From NCBI GenBank assembly GCA_016584495.1, contig WAID01000011.1, forward strand, positions 310,001-374,000: a stretch of DNA of 64,000 nt, given 5' to 3'. Source of the stretch: Celoporthe dispersa (Eukaryota > Ascomycota > Sordariomycetes > Diaporthales > Cryphonectriaceae). The notes beneath the pieces were generated by a model. The model did not search any database, was not told the origin of the DNA, and saw only the letters and a program-made list of their open reading frames with translations. Below, one piece after another: positions 44,070 to 54,910 of the stretch (position 1 is the first letter of the stretch; every line of letters starts with the position of its first letter). The translations under genes and the position numbers were made by a program.

Positions 44070-47000
44070 TCAGTAGTTGAAAACCATAAGGGACGGGTTG
44101 AGCACGAGAGGTGCCAATGCGTGGCAGCCCAGAACGACCGACATGGGGACTATGGCGGTGAAATCTGTAATGGCCCAGCCCCGAGGCGCCCAGTGAGACA
44201 AATAGATCATGCCGCCAGTGAAGATAATGACGAAGATGTAGCTATCATTCTCGTTAGACATTGGTGTCTTTCGACGAGTCCGTTTGGCATCAGGTGCTCC
44301 AGCATGGACTTACAGGTATTTGAATGTCTTGAGGATCTTGGGCACCTCTTGGAAGAAATTCGAGTCCTCCTTCTCCTTGGAAGTCGCACCCCACTGCATG
44401 TCGATATGGAACAGGTGAGCCAAGAGGGCGAGGCTGACGTGAAAGGAGAGGCCGCTGAAGAAGATTGCCATCATTGGCGTCCACTTGAAGTTCTCGAGCA
44501 GGGAACTCATGAGCTTGCGCTCACCAGTGCGATATCTGATGATTGCGAGTGCGATACCGCCGACGAGATTGAAGACGACAAGGAGCGAGACGAAGACCTT
44601 CCACGAGGGGGAGATAAAAGTGGTCCAGGGAGTCATCGAACCATCCAACCAGAAAGTAGTTGAGGACGGTCATGGGCATACCAACGCCAATAGCAAAGTC
44701 TAATGACAAGGTCAGATACCAGGTCTCGGATATGTTGTCGGTAAGAGGTAGCTTGTTGACTTACATGAGCAGATGTATGCAAAGACGCTGATCTTGGATG
44801 ACAGTTGCATGTCTGAGCCCAGGAACTTCCTGATGAGCGGAGTAAATGGTCCCTTGGTCGGCCATCTGTGAAACGGATGGAATACCATCTCACTGCAACC
44901 ATATGCGTACCTACCCTGATGATGAGTAACTGATTCTGGCGACCAAGATAGGCAGCTCTTCTGCCGGGAGGGAGAGACAGTACTCACTTTTGCCATCGGG
45001 CAATCTCGTCGTAGATTGTCAGGGAGACACCCTCCTTGAAACCCTGACCATGGTAGCTAGCGACACGAACAGTACTTCCCTTGATCTGCATTCGCAGTGC
45101 AATGTCAAAGTCTTCAGAGACATGGCTTTCAGACCAGTAGGCAATGTAACCGTCGTCCGAGTCTGTGCCGACGTCTTGAACCGCAGCCCAGCGGATGAAA
45201 GCGTTGTGGCCAACAAACGGTGCGACCTCGCCTGAGCCGATGGAGAATCGAATCGCGGTGTAGACCATGTTCGTGAAGAAGGTAATGCCGTTCTCGAAGT
45301 AATCCCATGCAACCTGCATGACGCCTGTCGAGTGCTGGACAATGGCGACTTCAGGTGACAAGAACATCTCAGCTGCGCCGTAGAGAAGGCAGTCCACGGG
45401 CTTCATAGCTGTTTAGTAGTCTGGTTTGCCGTACGATGTAGAGGAAAGACTTACTACCCGCGTATCGGAGTCCACAATCAGGATGAACTCTCCGATCCGG
45501 ATGTTTCCCTCCGCCATCGCTCTGGGATTCTCTCTCAGAGCGCGTTCCAGGCACTGATCATAGATCTCGCCAAGTTCGTTCTCCTCCAGCATCACCGGCT
45601 CCGCATCATTAGAGCCCGGCTGCTCTGCCGCCTGGGCGTCAACAGCCTTCTGCATGTAGGCCTCGACCTCTTGGGAGAGGTTGAGGGCAAAGTTCATGTT
45701 GGAAGCCTTCTTGAACTTGCCCCTGCGCTCGAACCCGTCGTCACCATGCTTTGGTCTCGCTACCCAGCCAATGTCGTTGTCATGATAGAAATCCCTGCGA
45801 ACCTGAGCTTCCTCCTCTGTGATAGCCCGCATGCCGTCGTCGTTGATGAAGATGGAAGCGGTTCCGCCTCTGGACTCGTAGTATGAGATGGCAGCCTGCA
45901 GACTTCGAACAGTGGGGATGATGACGCTGTCCATCCCCTCCTTGTAGACGGGCATCTGGATCGTAATGTGTGGCGGTTCAAAACCTAGGGAGTAGGCCTG
46001 CCGGAGGTTGGGCTTGATGCAAGAGTATGTCCGGGAATTCGTCTTGAGACCGCTGATAGGCCCTGCGATCTGCCACAGGTCACCAAAGATGACCTGGAAG
46101 AAGAACAGCCCCGCGCACATGAGCAAGGGACAGGCAACAATGAGAGCCAGCCTCATGTAGTTGCCGTCCAAGAAGCACTCCGAGACGAGCTGGCCAACAG
46201 AGAAGCCATAGACCAGCACAATAGCTAGACAGATGCCCATCCCGACAAAGAAGGCACTGTGAAGCATCACGGGCCGGTTGACAGATTCTGCTGGCTCAGC
46301 GGCTTCTCTATCCAGGCCTTCTTCACTGTCGCTGACCTCGTCTGGCGTGGCGACCATAGCACCGGTCTTCTCATGCATCATGGAAAAGTTAGACACCGAT
46401 GGGGCGGTTGAGTGAAGAGGGCTTGCCCCAGTAAACGGTGACGCTGCTGGAGAGTACCCCAGGGTCGAGTTTCGACCCCAGACGTAATTCAGAAGCCTGT
46501 CCTCCATGCGCTGGGCATGCGTTAGGATCTGGGAGATTTCATCTTGCCAGACGAGCAACAAGCCTTCTTTCCTCAGGATGGCAGCGTATTGAAACTTCTT
46601 CACGCTGGAAGACGAAACTGCCGCGAGGGACTCGATCACCTGGAGCTGCCAACCGCCTCTCATGATCAGCTCAGTCTGTCCTTCATGCATACCTGCGATG
46701 ATAGGATACAGCATGTGCAGGCGCAACGTGGCTATGACTCCCACGTTGAGGCGCTGTGCCGCCTCGAGGAGCTGGTCGTCGACGTGCTCGGGACAGCAGA
46801 CATAGTTTCCCCTGGACTGTCGAAGCAGGACGCCGAGCCCACGAGACCCATCAGCCAGGGCCTGCTGGGGTATCCAGCCGTGTGCCGAGATTCTATTGGC
46901 CAGGTAGCTGACCATCTATAGCATCACTGATATCAGCACTCGATCTTTAGTAAGTTGTGGGTCAGGCTGGAGACTATTTGTCACATACCGTCCGGTAGCG

Positions 47001-47297
47001 AATTTCATCATCATATCCGTTCCCATTTGAAGAGCTTGTGCTGTGAACAGATGCAGGGCGAGATGCAGCACGGGATGCTGGATGAGATGTTGATTTGGTG
47101 TACGAGCTCCGTCTTGAGTAGCTTTCTCTCGTGTGAGCTCTCGGAGGAGGGACAGGCTGAACTGCGTCCATGTGCGGAGGCTGCGAGCTGGAGATCCCAG
47201 AGGGACCTCGAATGGATCTTGTTCGGTCGTTTGGATCAACAACAGGTGTAAGGTAATGGCCAGCAGCGAAACTCTCTGCCGATGAGTGTGTTGCCAT
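44070..47297 (-). CDS. GT2 processive glycosyltransferase, hyphal-growth type (one apparent frameshift)
   Basis: Membrane glycosyltransferase of the family studied in Zymoseptoria and Fusarium as GT2, needed for hyphal extension on solid surfaces; its polysaccharide product is not firmly known. Exons: 47297-46989, 46915-45455, 45400-44988, 44910-44765, 44699-44314 and 44241-44070; about 961 aa. A Ser-rich cytosolic N-terminus precedes two helices (about 324-346 and 358-383). The catalytic GT-A domain has PVYKEG (425-430), FINDDG (459-464), DSDTR (585-589), a QHSTGVMQVAWDYF acceptor-side segment, the SEDFDIALRMQ acid motif (about E686/D687) and an IARWQKY block in place of QxxRW. Four to six C-terminal helices follow. 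The frame slips at G5 44607-44611 (four expected); conserved sequence resumes at once with SWKVFVSLL. Confidence 0.92.
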
Positions 47298-49733
47298 CCT
47301 TACTGATCAAAGACGCTGCGCCCCACGAAAAGCTGGAAGAGCACAAGCGGAGGGACAGAGACAAAGACCAAGACAGGCAACTACATAGGTTTTGTAGAAC
47401 GCATGTATCGAGTGCAGGTGACCGCTAACATATACCCGAGGAGACTGAATCTTATGACAGGCCCAAGTAGGGAAAGCCTGGGAGCAAATGAAAAGAAGTG
47501 GTCGAGAAGGAAATTGATAAGAAGATACCCGGCCAGCTCTGTATCACTACTAAGCAGTCAAACCTCGAATACAGGGTGAGTGATCGAGGCTGGGAGAAGC
47601 ATAGTAACTCAGCGAGCTGGGAAGTATTTAACAACGGGGAAGCCTTGAGGATGACACAGACCTCACATGCGCCGACAAGGAAGCTGTGAAATTCAGGAAG
47701 TGGTCTCTTTTCAGCCACAGAAGCGCTTGAGACTCTCCTTCCTGCCGCCAGCCAGTTCCAGACCACGATAATGAAGCATTCGTCAAGAGAGCCTCAGCTA
47801 TCAACCAACTATTGAGTTCGACATGGGAAAGCCTCGGACTTGTCCAGCTGGCAGACGGGGCAGTGGAGGGACCACAGCTGGCCAGATGCCTGCATGTCAA
47901 CCTGATCTAGTCAGAGACGTCTCCGTATATTCCGGTCTCGATCATGGGCACCTTCACCCTGTCAGCTGCCTGCTTGATTCCTGCACGAGGTTTCAGCGAG
48001 AGTACCGCGCCAAGAGGGAATACGAGACCGATGGGCGAGATCCCGCGCCGGATGACCTCGACTTCTGCGTGAGACGCAAGTTCGGCGTCTAATGCAGCAT
48101 CTATTGCGACTGCGCAGGAAGGAATGCGCATGGGTGGGTTCTCTAGATAGGGTCTGCTTCGGGGGGGGGGGGGAGTAATTCAGGCTCGCCGATGGAGGCT
48201 GGTTTTTTTTCTTCTTTCTTCCTACGTCGTGGCTCGACCAGTCTAGACTTTCTCTGCCAACTGGCATCTTTTTGACCGGGCTCGGGGGCCGAGGCGGACT
48301 TCTGTCTCCATGTGTTGAGCCTTTAATGATTCTCTTCTTGTTTCCTTCCTCCGACTTTATTGACCATACGGACCTAGGTAGCTACCATTTGTCTGGAAAA
48401 TTTGACCATCCTGCTGTACCTTGCTCGCTCGGAGGTAAAGAGTCGCCTTGCGATGTGTTGTCTCGCTTGTGAGTGAGGATGAGGAGCTTTTCTTGCCCAG
48501 GTGCCTCTGGACCCAGGTTGTCTTCCGCAATCCCACATTCCCGACCAGCCGTTGAAGTGATAGCCTCTCTCGTAGCTCAGTTCTGGCCTCAGCAGAATAT
48601 ACCCCTGTCATGTACCGGTACGCATGCATTACACCGGCAGCAGACCACCCCGGCAGGTCTCCACAAAGAATGGCTGGGTTCACAACATTGGAGGCAACCC
48701 GAGAGTAGCGAGAACACTCTACTCATCCATTGTACTACCAAGCCCAAGGAAATAGTAGCTCTACTTGTGGACTATCTCGTCAGGGCAGGGAAATTGGGTC
48801 GGGGCCACTATGAGGTCCAGTTCTCTCGTAGAGGAAAGGTGGGAGCCACGCCTCTGCTCACCTTTGTCCTCATATTGACCGGACAGGAGGATCACTGCGG
48901 CAGACAATAATGGCTAGCTAAACGAGAACGCAATCAGGGAAGCTGACATCTTCCCAGGCGCTTAAATCCGCATTCTCGATGCGGTGAGCATGCGTTGCAC
49001 CCTCGGAAGATTACACCTTGCTTTAGTCTCCTCTCGTTATCTACACCGTGTAGGAGAGACAAGCCAGCCGCCCTCATGCTCCTTTGTTTTTTTCCCCTTC
49101 TCTTCTTTCTCTCTCCGTGGGTTACATGGGCTCGCATCACTAGCTCACCACCAAATCCTACCAGCCCTTGCCAATGCAGGTTCGATAGCCTGTGTCGGCT
49201 GAGTTGGCAGATTGCTGTCGCGATAAAAGGCCAGAGTTGGAAAGGGAAACGAATTCGCAGCAGGCTAACCTGCCACTCAACAACGCCACTAATCATCTGG
49301 TGTGCATCGGATATTTAGAGGTCCGATGATCAAGGGTACCTACTCGTTAAAGCAACTGTAGGCTGAGGTTGTTGCACAAGACTTGTCTCTGATACATAGT
49401 AGCTGAGGATGGTACAATACCCAGCCGTTGTTGGTTGGTCGTATCAGAACGAGGTGGCCAATGATGCTGATATGCATCCACAACGGTTATGAATGCACAT
49501 TTAATGAATGTACTAATCGGGCTGCCGTTGCAACAGCGCTCATGTGAGCAGTAATACGGCGTGAGGTGGCAACCACCATTTCTTCCCCCTCCTTTCTTCT
49601 TCTTCCTCACTTTTACGACGAGGCCACGAGAGACAAGGATGAATAAGGTTCATGCAGGACATGGGCTGTTCCCAGCCAATATATGACAGCAAATAATGAT
49701 ACAAATCGCATCAAAACACGCCACACTACCACC
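47298..49733. other. Intergenic, no supported gene
   Basis: About 2.4 kb upstream of the GT2 gene. It has a G13 run at 48161-48173 and T-rich patches near 48201 and 49086. Short open frames lack protein character. Confidence 0.5.
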
Positions 49734-51230
49734 TCACAATTCAGGAGTGGAACCACACACGCCTCGCTCCCACATCTTGACAGATCGCACCGTCATCCCG
49801 CGAGCATCCCCCTTCCCCCCACGTCGGAAGCCACGTTCCAACGTCACTCCAGAACGTCCACTGGGCATTGGTGGCATCGTCGAGCCACGGTTTGTCTCCT
49901 TGGTTATCCCTGTTCCCACGCAGCGGGTTAGTGATTCCACATCTTTTTCTTCTTGTCCGGGGAAACCTAGGCGTCGATCACTTACGGAAACCACCCGTCT
50001 CTCGCGCCCACAGCCACATTGAGTATCAGATAAAACTCTTGGTCGAATGGCGCATTTCCGGTGGTGGACGTCGAGTTCGCCCACGGATTGGTCGCAAGCG
50101 TGTTGTTCTCTGAGGCGGCCGAGAAATCCCCCCGGTTCCAGAGCGTGTCTTTGGCATAGAAGTTGACGTAGAGGACCTGGGTCAGGCGACTTTCGAAATA
50201 GGTGTAGATGTACTTGTCATCCCACTCCAGGCCGTATGTGTATGTCGCTTCAGAGAAGTCTCCCCTGCGCATGGTCCTGACCTTCTGGGTTTTCCAGTAG
50301 GCGTCGGTGTCGGAGCTCAGACCTGAGGAGTCCATCAGCTTTGAAACTCTTAGAGACGAAGCCGGGCGGGAACCCTTCCGCAGTCGCTCCAAACTCACCC
50401 CAGTGCAGTGTGGAATAGTAGACATTCCGGCCTCCATGGTAGTCAGCACCATTGCCTCGTGCCTCCATGATGTCCATCTCTCCGCTCTTTGGCCAAGCGC
50501 CGTAGACCGAGTCCTTGGGCATCATCCAGATGGCAGGCCATAGCCAGTCTCCCTGGGGAACCTTGGCCTCCACCTCGACCCGCCCGTACTTGATACCAAC
50601 CTTTCCCTGAGTGTTGACTCTGGCGGACCGCACGGGGTTGACCATGTTGCCCAGCGTAGAGTTGGAAGTAACAGCGCAGGCGCTCGCCGATGTCTCAGTA
50701 CAAGTTCCGTCGGCGGTCAGGTTCAGCGTAAAGCCATTCCACATCTGGTCCGTCGTGATGGACGTCGTTTCGTTTGTCAGGGTGGGGACGATGTGAAGTC
50801 CTTTCTCGTCCACGTAGACATTGGTTGGGTCTGTGGTCGTCCAGTCAAACGAGCCTGTCCCAAACCCGTCGAGCGCGACCTCGTAGTTCCATTTGCTCTC
50901 GTCCAGTGTAGTTCCTTGGAAAACATCTTCATAAACAAGGCACATCTATACAACAAGCTTAGAAAGCTGTCTTTCCACAAAGGTTTGATCAACACCCAGA
51001 CTCACCTGCTGTGGCAATGCGCCGCGGATCTCAAGGTAGGCAACCGCTCCCGCAGCAGCGATGCCTAATGCTATGAAGGCCCAGATGATGTAATTGTTGA
51101 TTTTGGTCCGCTTGAACTTGGGATCGGCGAGCCATGGCTTCTCATATTCGCCACGCAGGCGATAACTTACGAATCGTTTTCGGCTCTTCACCACGTCAGC
51201 CGGGGTGTTGCGGCCAGAGCTGTGGTCCAT
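49734..51230 (-). CDS. GH16 endo-beta-glucanase-like, type II membrane protein (one apparent frameshift)
   Basis: Exons: 51230-51006, 50945-50399, 50322-49986 and 49909-49734; about 427 aa. A short cytosolic tail and membrane anchor (about 47-67, YIIWAFIALGIAAAGAVAYL) place the catalytic domain in the secretory lumen or at the surface. The GH16 active site GEMDIMEARG gives nucleophile E231, assisting D233 and acid/base E236. Flanking WPAIWMMP and STLHWG blocks, the AYWKT segment and FYLILNVAVG are typical of fungal beta-1,3-glucan-acting GH16 members. The codon of STLHWG is split by an intron. In exon 4 one C too many in C5 49808-49812 or C6 49815-49820 breaks the frame; ignoring it gives a GMTVRSVKMW end. 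Likely a cell-wall beta-glucan hydrolase or remodeller. Confidence 0.9.
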
Positions 51231-54200
51231 GTCTACCGTGGATTTCAATTATCAGGATCTCTGTGGATATGCGAAGGACAGCAGTAGTGTGTGAGACTTG
51301 ATCTGTCACAAGACGAAGAAACTAGAGATGGGAGACGTTCTGGCTGGTCACAATAAGGCTTTGTAAATGTGATTCTCTCTCCTTCCAGATATCGCTGGGG
51401 CTGCGTCCAGGTTTACAGTATCCTGATCAATCAAGAGAGATTTCAGCCGGATAACGAACATGCCGACGAATGACGAGATAGTCCCAAGTCTAGACTCACA
51501 CCCCAAGGTAAGCACTGTAGGAAACCCTCGTTGAAATTAATCCTTGCCACGCACATGCAGGAAGAAAAAGGCGCCTCGGGTGCGCCGTCCGGCCGAAAAT
51601 GCTCCGCTGTACTCCCACGCGGCAGGGGTCCACGATAAATAATTCCCCGCCACGATATTTTCTTTCCAGCTTTATTGACTCCTTCGGGACTAAAATCAAC
51701 CAGAAGGGGAAATGCCCTCGTAGCTGATCAAGAATGAGGATGTATCCAGGCAGCCTTTTCCAGGCCACGGCACGGCTGCCTGCATCTCCTTCAAGGGGAC
51801 TATTCTCCGTACCGCATTCTCGGGCCTTTAGGGACACGACATCTGCTGAGGCTGAAGATTGATCTTGTACTCGTTCGATATATTAATACAAGGTTGCATC
51901 ACAGCAAAATGTGGCGGAGTATTTGACGATTAGCGTTGACACCACCTAGGAACTGTTTTGACTGGTGATGGCAAGTCCCGTAGACGACTGCCACGTTTAC
52001 AGACCATCTGCAATAGATGACGAGACCCGTCTCATTCCTTATCTTTTCCGGAAAGTGTAGCCATGATATCCTATGAGATTTATGGTTTCAATAAGATGGA
52101 TCGATCTTTCAGCTCAGCACGTCATCTAGTAGCATATCTCACCAAGCCGAGTTTTCCGCCTCCCTGTGCTCTGTGTCCATGGATGTCTCATAGCGGGATG
52201 AGGGCCATGAGAGATAAGTTGATAGGTGTGAAATGAAGATCTTCTTGTATTGAATCGATATTCTACAAACAAGACGATTTTTTTTCTTTTTCCTTCTCTT
52301 CTTCTGAGTAACAGGCTTTCGTGGGTGAGTTGCTTCCTACAGCAGATCTGTGTTGTGCTGACAGATCGACCACTTTGCCTCCTTAATTATAGCTTCCGAC
52401 AAATAGCATATGAAAGTCGAAGCCAAGTCACTGTTGTGTATATATGTACATTAGATCATCTATTATCAATGAGGATGAAGCTGGTGCGACAGATTGCTAA
52501 TAATCATCAAGTAACTATTACTTACACCTGACCCCAAAGGCTAATCAATGAAACACTCATGACTTGTTAATAGTCTGTGTATGGCGAGCCCAGAAAAGAC
52601 CACTGTATGATGTCGGGATATGCTATGCTACATGAGTACCACCTCTATTGTCTCTCAATTAGCAGAGAACAAGATATCAGGACTGTCACTTAGAAGGGCG
52701 ACATGAATACCTGTAAGGCCATCATGCTTTAATGAGGTCATCCAGTTGTTGCTTGCATATCGCCACTCGTATTCTAGATAAGCTTTAGCGGTTGGTAGAC
52801 AATGGCTGAGCTAATGAAGATGTATCTTCTAGCTTGCGTTTATTCTTCTCTTTTTTTTTTTTTTGATGCCAAATTATGTACTATGGATAAGCTCTCATAC
52901 CTCTGGAATCCTTCTAGACCAAGCATTATGAAGGCACCCATTCTATCTACCGTTCAGCCACATATTACTAGTACATAGAATGCCACTCAGATGAATGATG
53001 TTTTCATTTTTTATTTTTTTATTATTTTTTTTACTTCTTCCTGTCTCAGCTCTCAGGCCTGCTCGTGATCCCAAGGCCCAAACGCCTAGCAGATGGCCTT
53101 ATCTCTTCACCGGCCACACCTTGTCTCCTGTGGTCTATTGGGCAAGTGTTGAACCTTCATCCCGTGAAGTTATGCCGTGGTCTCGACTCGCAGCTCAAGG
53201 GTATGATATTATTGGACGCTATTATTGTCCCTATGGACTAGTCAGGACCCCAGGCGTTGAAGCGTGGACACCATCACCAAGCCACAGCGGGTCAACAAAA
53301 CACGCCAAGCAGCTGTCCGTTTTTGAGCCGCGCTCTCGAAGGTTTCCAGACTGGAACGACGTGCCTTGGTCTTTATTCCTTGGTTTAGCTCTCCTATCTT
53401 CCCCTTCAGGCATCGTCAATGGAGGTGGGCGGGCCGTTGCTACTGGCATGACCACCACACCCTCCGACTAGATAACGGCCGTAGGTCCTTGGCGTGGGAA
53501 GCAGGACCTTCCGATCATGGCCATCGTGCAGGAAGCCCAAGACACACACTTCTGCATCTTACATACATGGGAAAGCACAGTCAATCCCTTGGCGCAACAC
53601 CGTTCACTTCGTACCGGTACCTTGGCCCAACCAACCCCCCCCCCCCGGCTCGACCAAGCAGCCAAGGCACGGGTCAGCACGCACGCGGATGGATCCGGTC
53701 CCACCACGGCTGCAGGCAGGCTAATCTTATTTGGATGTCATGTCTACAGTCAATACTACGGCGGCATACACACGAGAGCCCTTGGACAGATGCTCTTGTC
53801 GCAGCCAGCTAGCTATCTTTCAGCTGAGCGGCAGACGGCAGAGGCTTTGCCCCTCCTTCATCCTGACCGGCCTGAGGAGTTTAACGTCACGCTATCCTCC
53901 CCGCTATGGGCCTCCTTAAGAAAGGAAGAAAGAAAGGAAAAAAAGAAAAGAAAAAAAGAAAGGAAAAAAAAGGCCGGTCTAGCTCTCTTGATTTTATGTG
54001 CGTTCACAATACACTTTTTTTTTGGTGCTCAGGATTAATGTTGGTACTGTATCCAGAGCCAGTTTATCGGCACCATGGTCCGTCCCGTCCGCCCCCACGA
54101 TGGCCATCCCTACCTTCGGAACTTTTTCCTCGCTCGGAGGCCGATGGTCTTCGCAGGTGGTCACAACACACACACACACACAAGATGGAAAGGATCGATA

Positions 54201-54910
54201 GTGTTGACTATGGCGGGCTCTATGGGTTCACGGCATGCTGACCCGGTGGTTATGAATCCAGCCTAGTTTATTCAGCCAGGGGGGGGGGTTCTTCGTTTCT
54301 GCCTCCTGCAGACAACCACGCCAGCCTTGAACGGCCGAATCTCGAGGGAGGTGCTGAAAGAAGAAAGGAGAAGAAAAAGAGGACCAGCTCATGATACGAG
54401 GTCTGCATTGCAGCTGTCCTCTTGCGATCAAATGCCTACACACTACCTTCTCGAGGAGCTTTTGTCTTGACCCGGGCGCCAGCCTGGCTGCTTACGCCGT
54501 GGCTGTCATTACTGTATCTCTGGCCTTTCCTATCCTGGCCTCGCAGGTGTGTGATGCCATTTGAACGTGCTCTGGCCTTCCCTCTGGACTGAGAAATATT
54601 CCTGCTTTTCTTCAGCTCTTCCTGCGCTGCATGTATGGTCTCGCTTCTTGTCCCGCTTCTTGTCCCACCAGGCCGAGGACAAGGTGACATCGCGAATGTC
54701 TCTCTGTGTCTCTTTTTCTTTCCTTCCTTTTTCTTCTCTCCTCGTGCCGCTCGTCTGTAAGACAGACGCTCGGATGAGACCGATTCCGCCAGTTAGCCTG
54801 GGCTGCCCTGCTAGCCAGCCTCATGACATCCATCTCATTGGACAATCTTGACCCCATGTTTTTATATGCTTCTGGCTGTGTGAGAGAGTCACTACGGCGT
54901 CGTCACCACC
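51231..54910. other. Gene-poor region between divergent genes
   Basis: About 3.7 kb. The part from 51.85 to 53.05 kb is visibly A/T-rich with short stop-filled frames. A C12 run lies at 53635-53646, a purine tract at 53923-53974 and a short CA repeat near 54168-54182. No gene or transposon ends recognised. Confidence 0.5.
53923..53974 (+). repeat. Polypurine (A/G) tract
   Basis: Near-pure A/G stretch of about 52 nt, the reverse-strand equivalent of the T/C tracts elsewhere in the window. Confidence 0.8.

Noticed and set aside
49160..49200. tRNA-like B-box (GGTTCGAT) near 49178
   Set aside because: No matching acceptor stem or well-placed A-box could be folded around it.
50250..50398. Further frameshift in the GH16 gene after STLHWG
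   Set aside because: A GTGAGT donor at 50398 and CTCAG acceptor at 50323 explain the frame change as a normal 76-nt intron.
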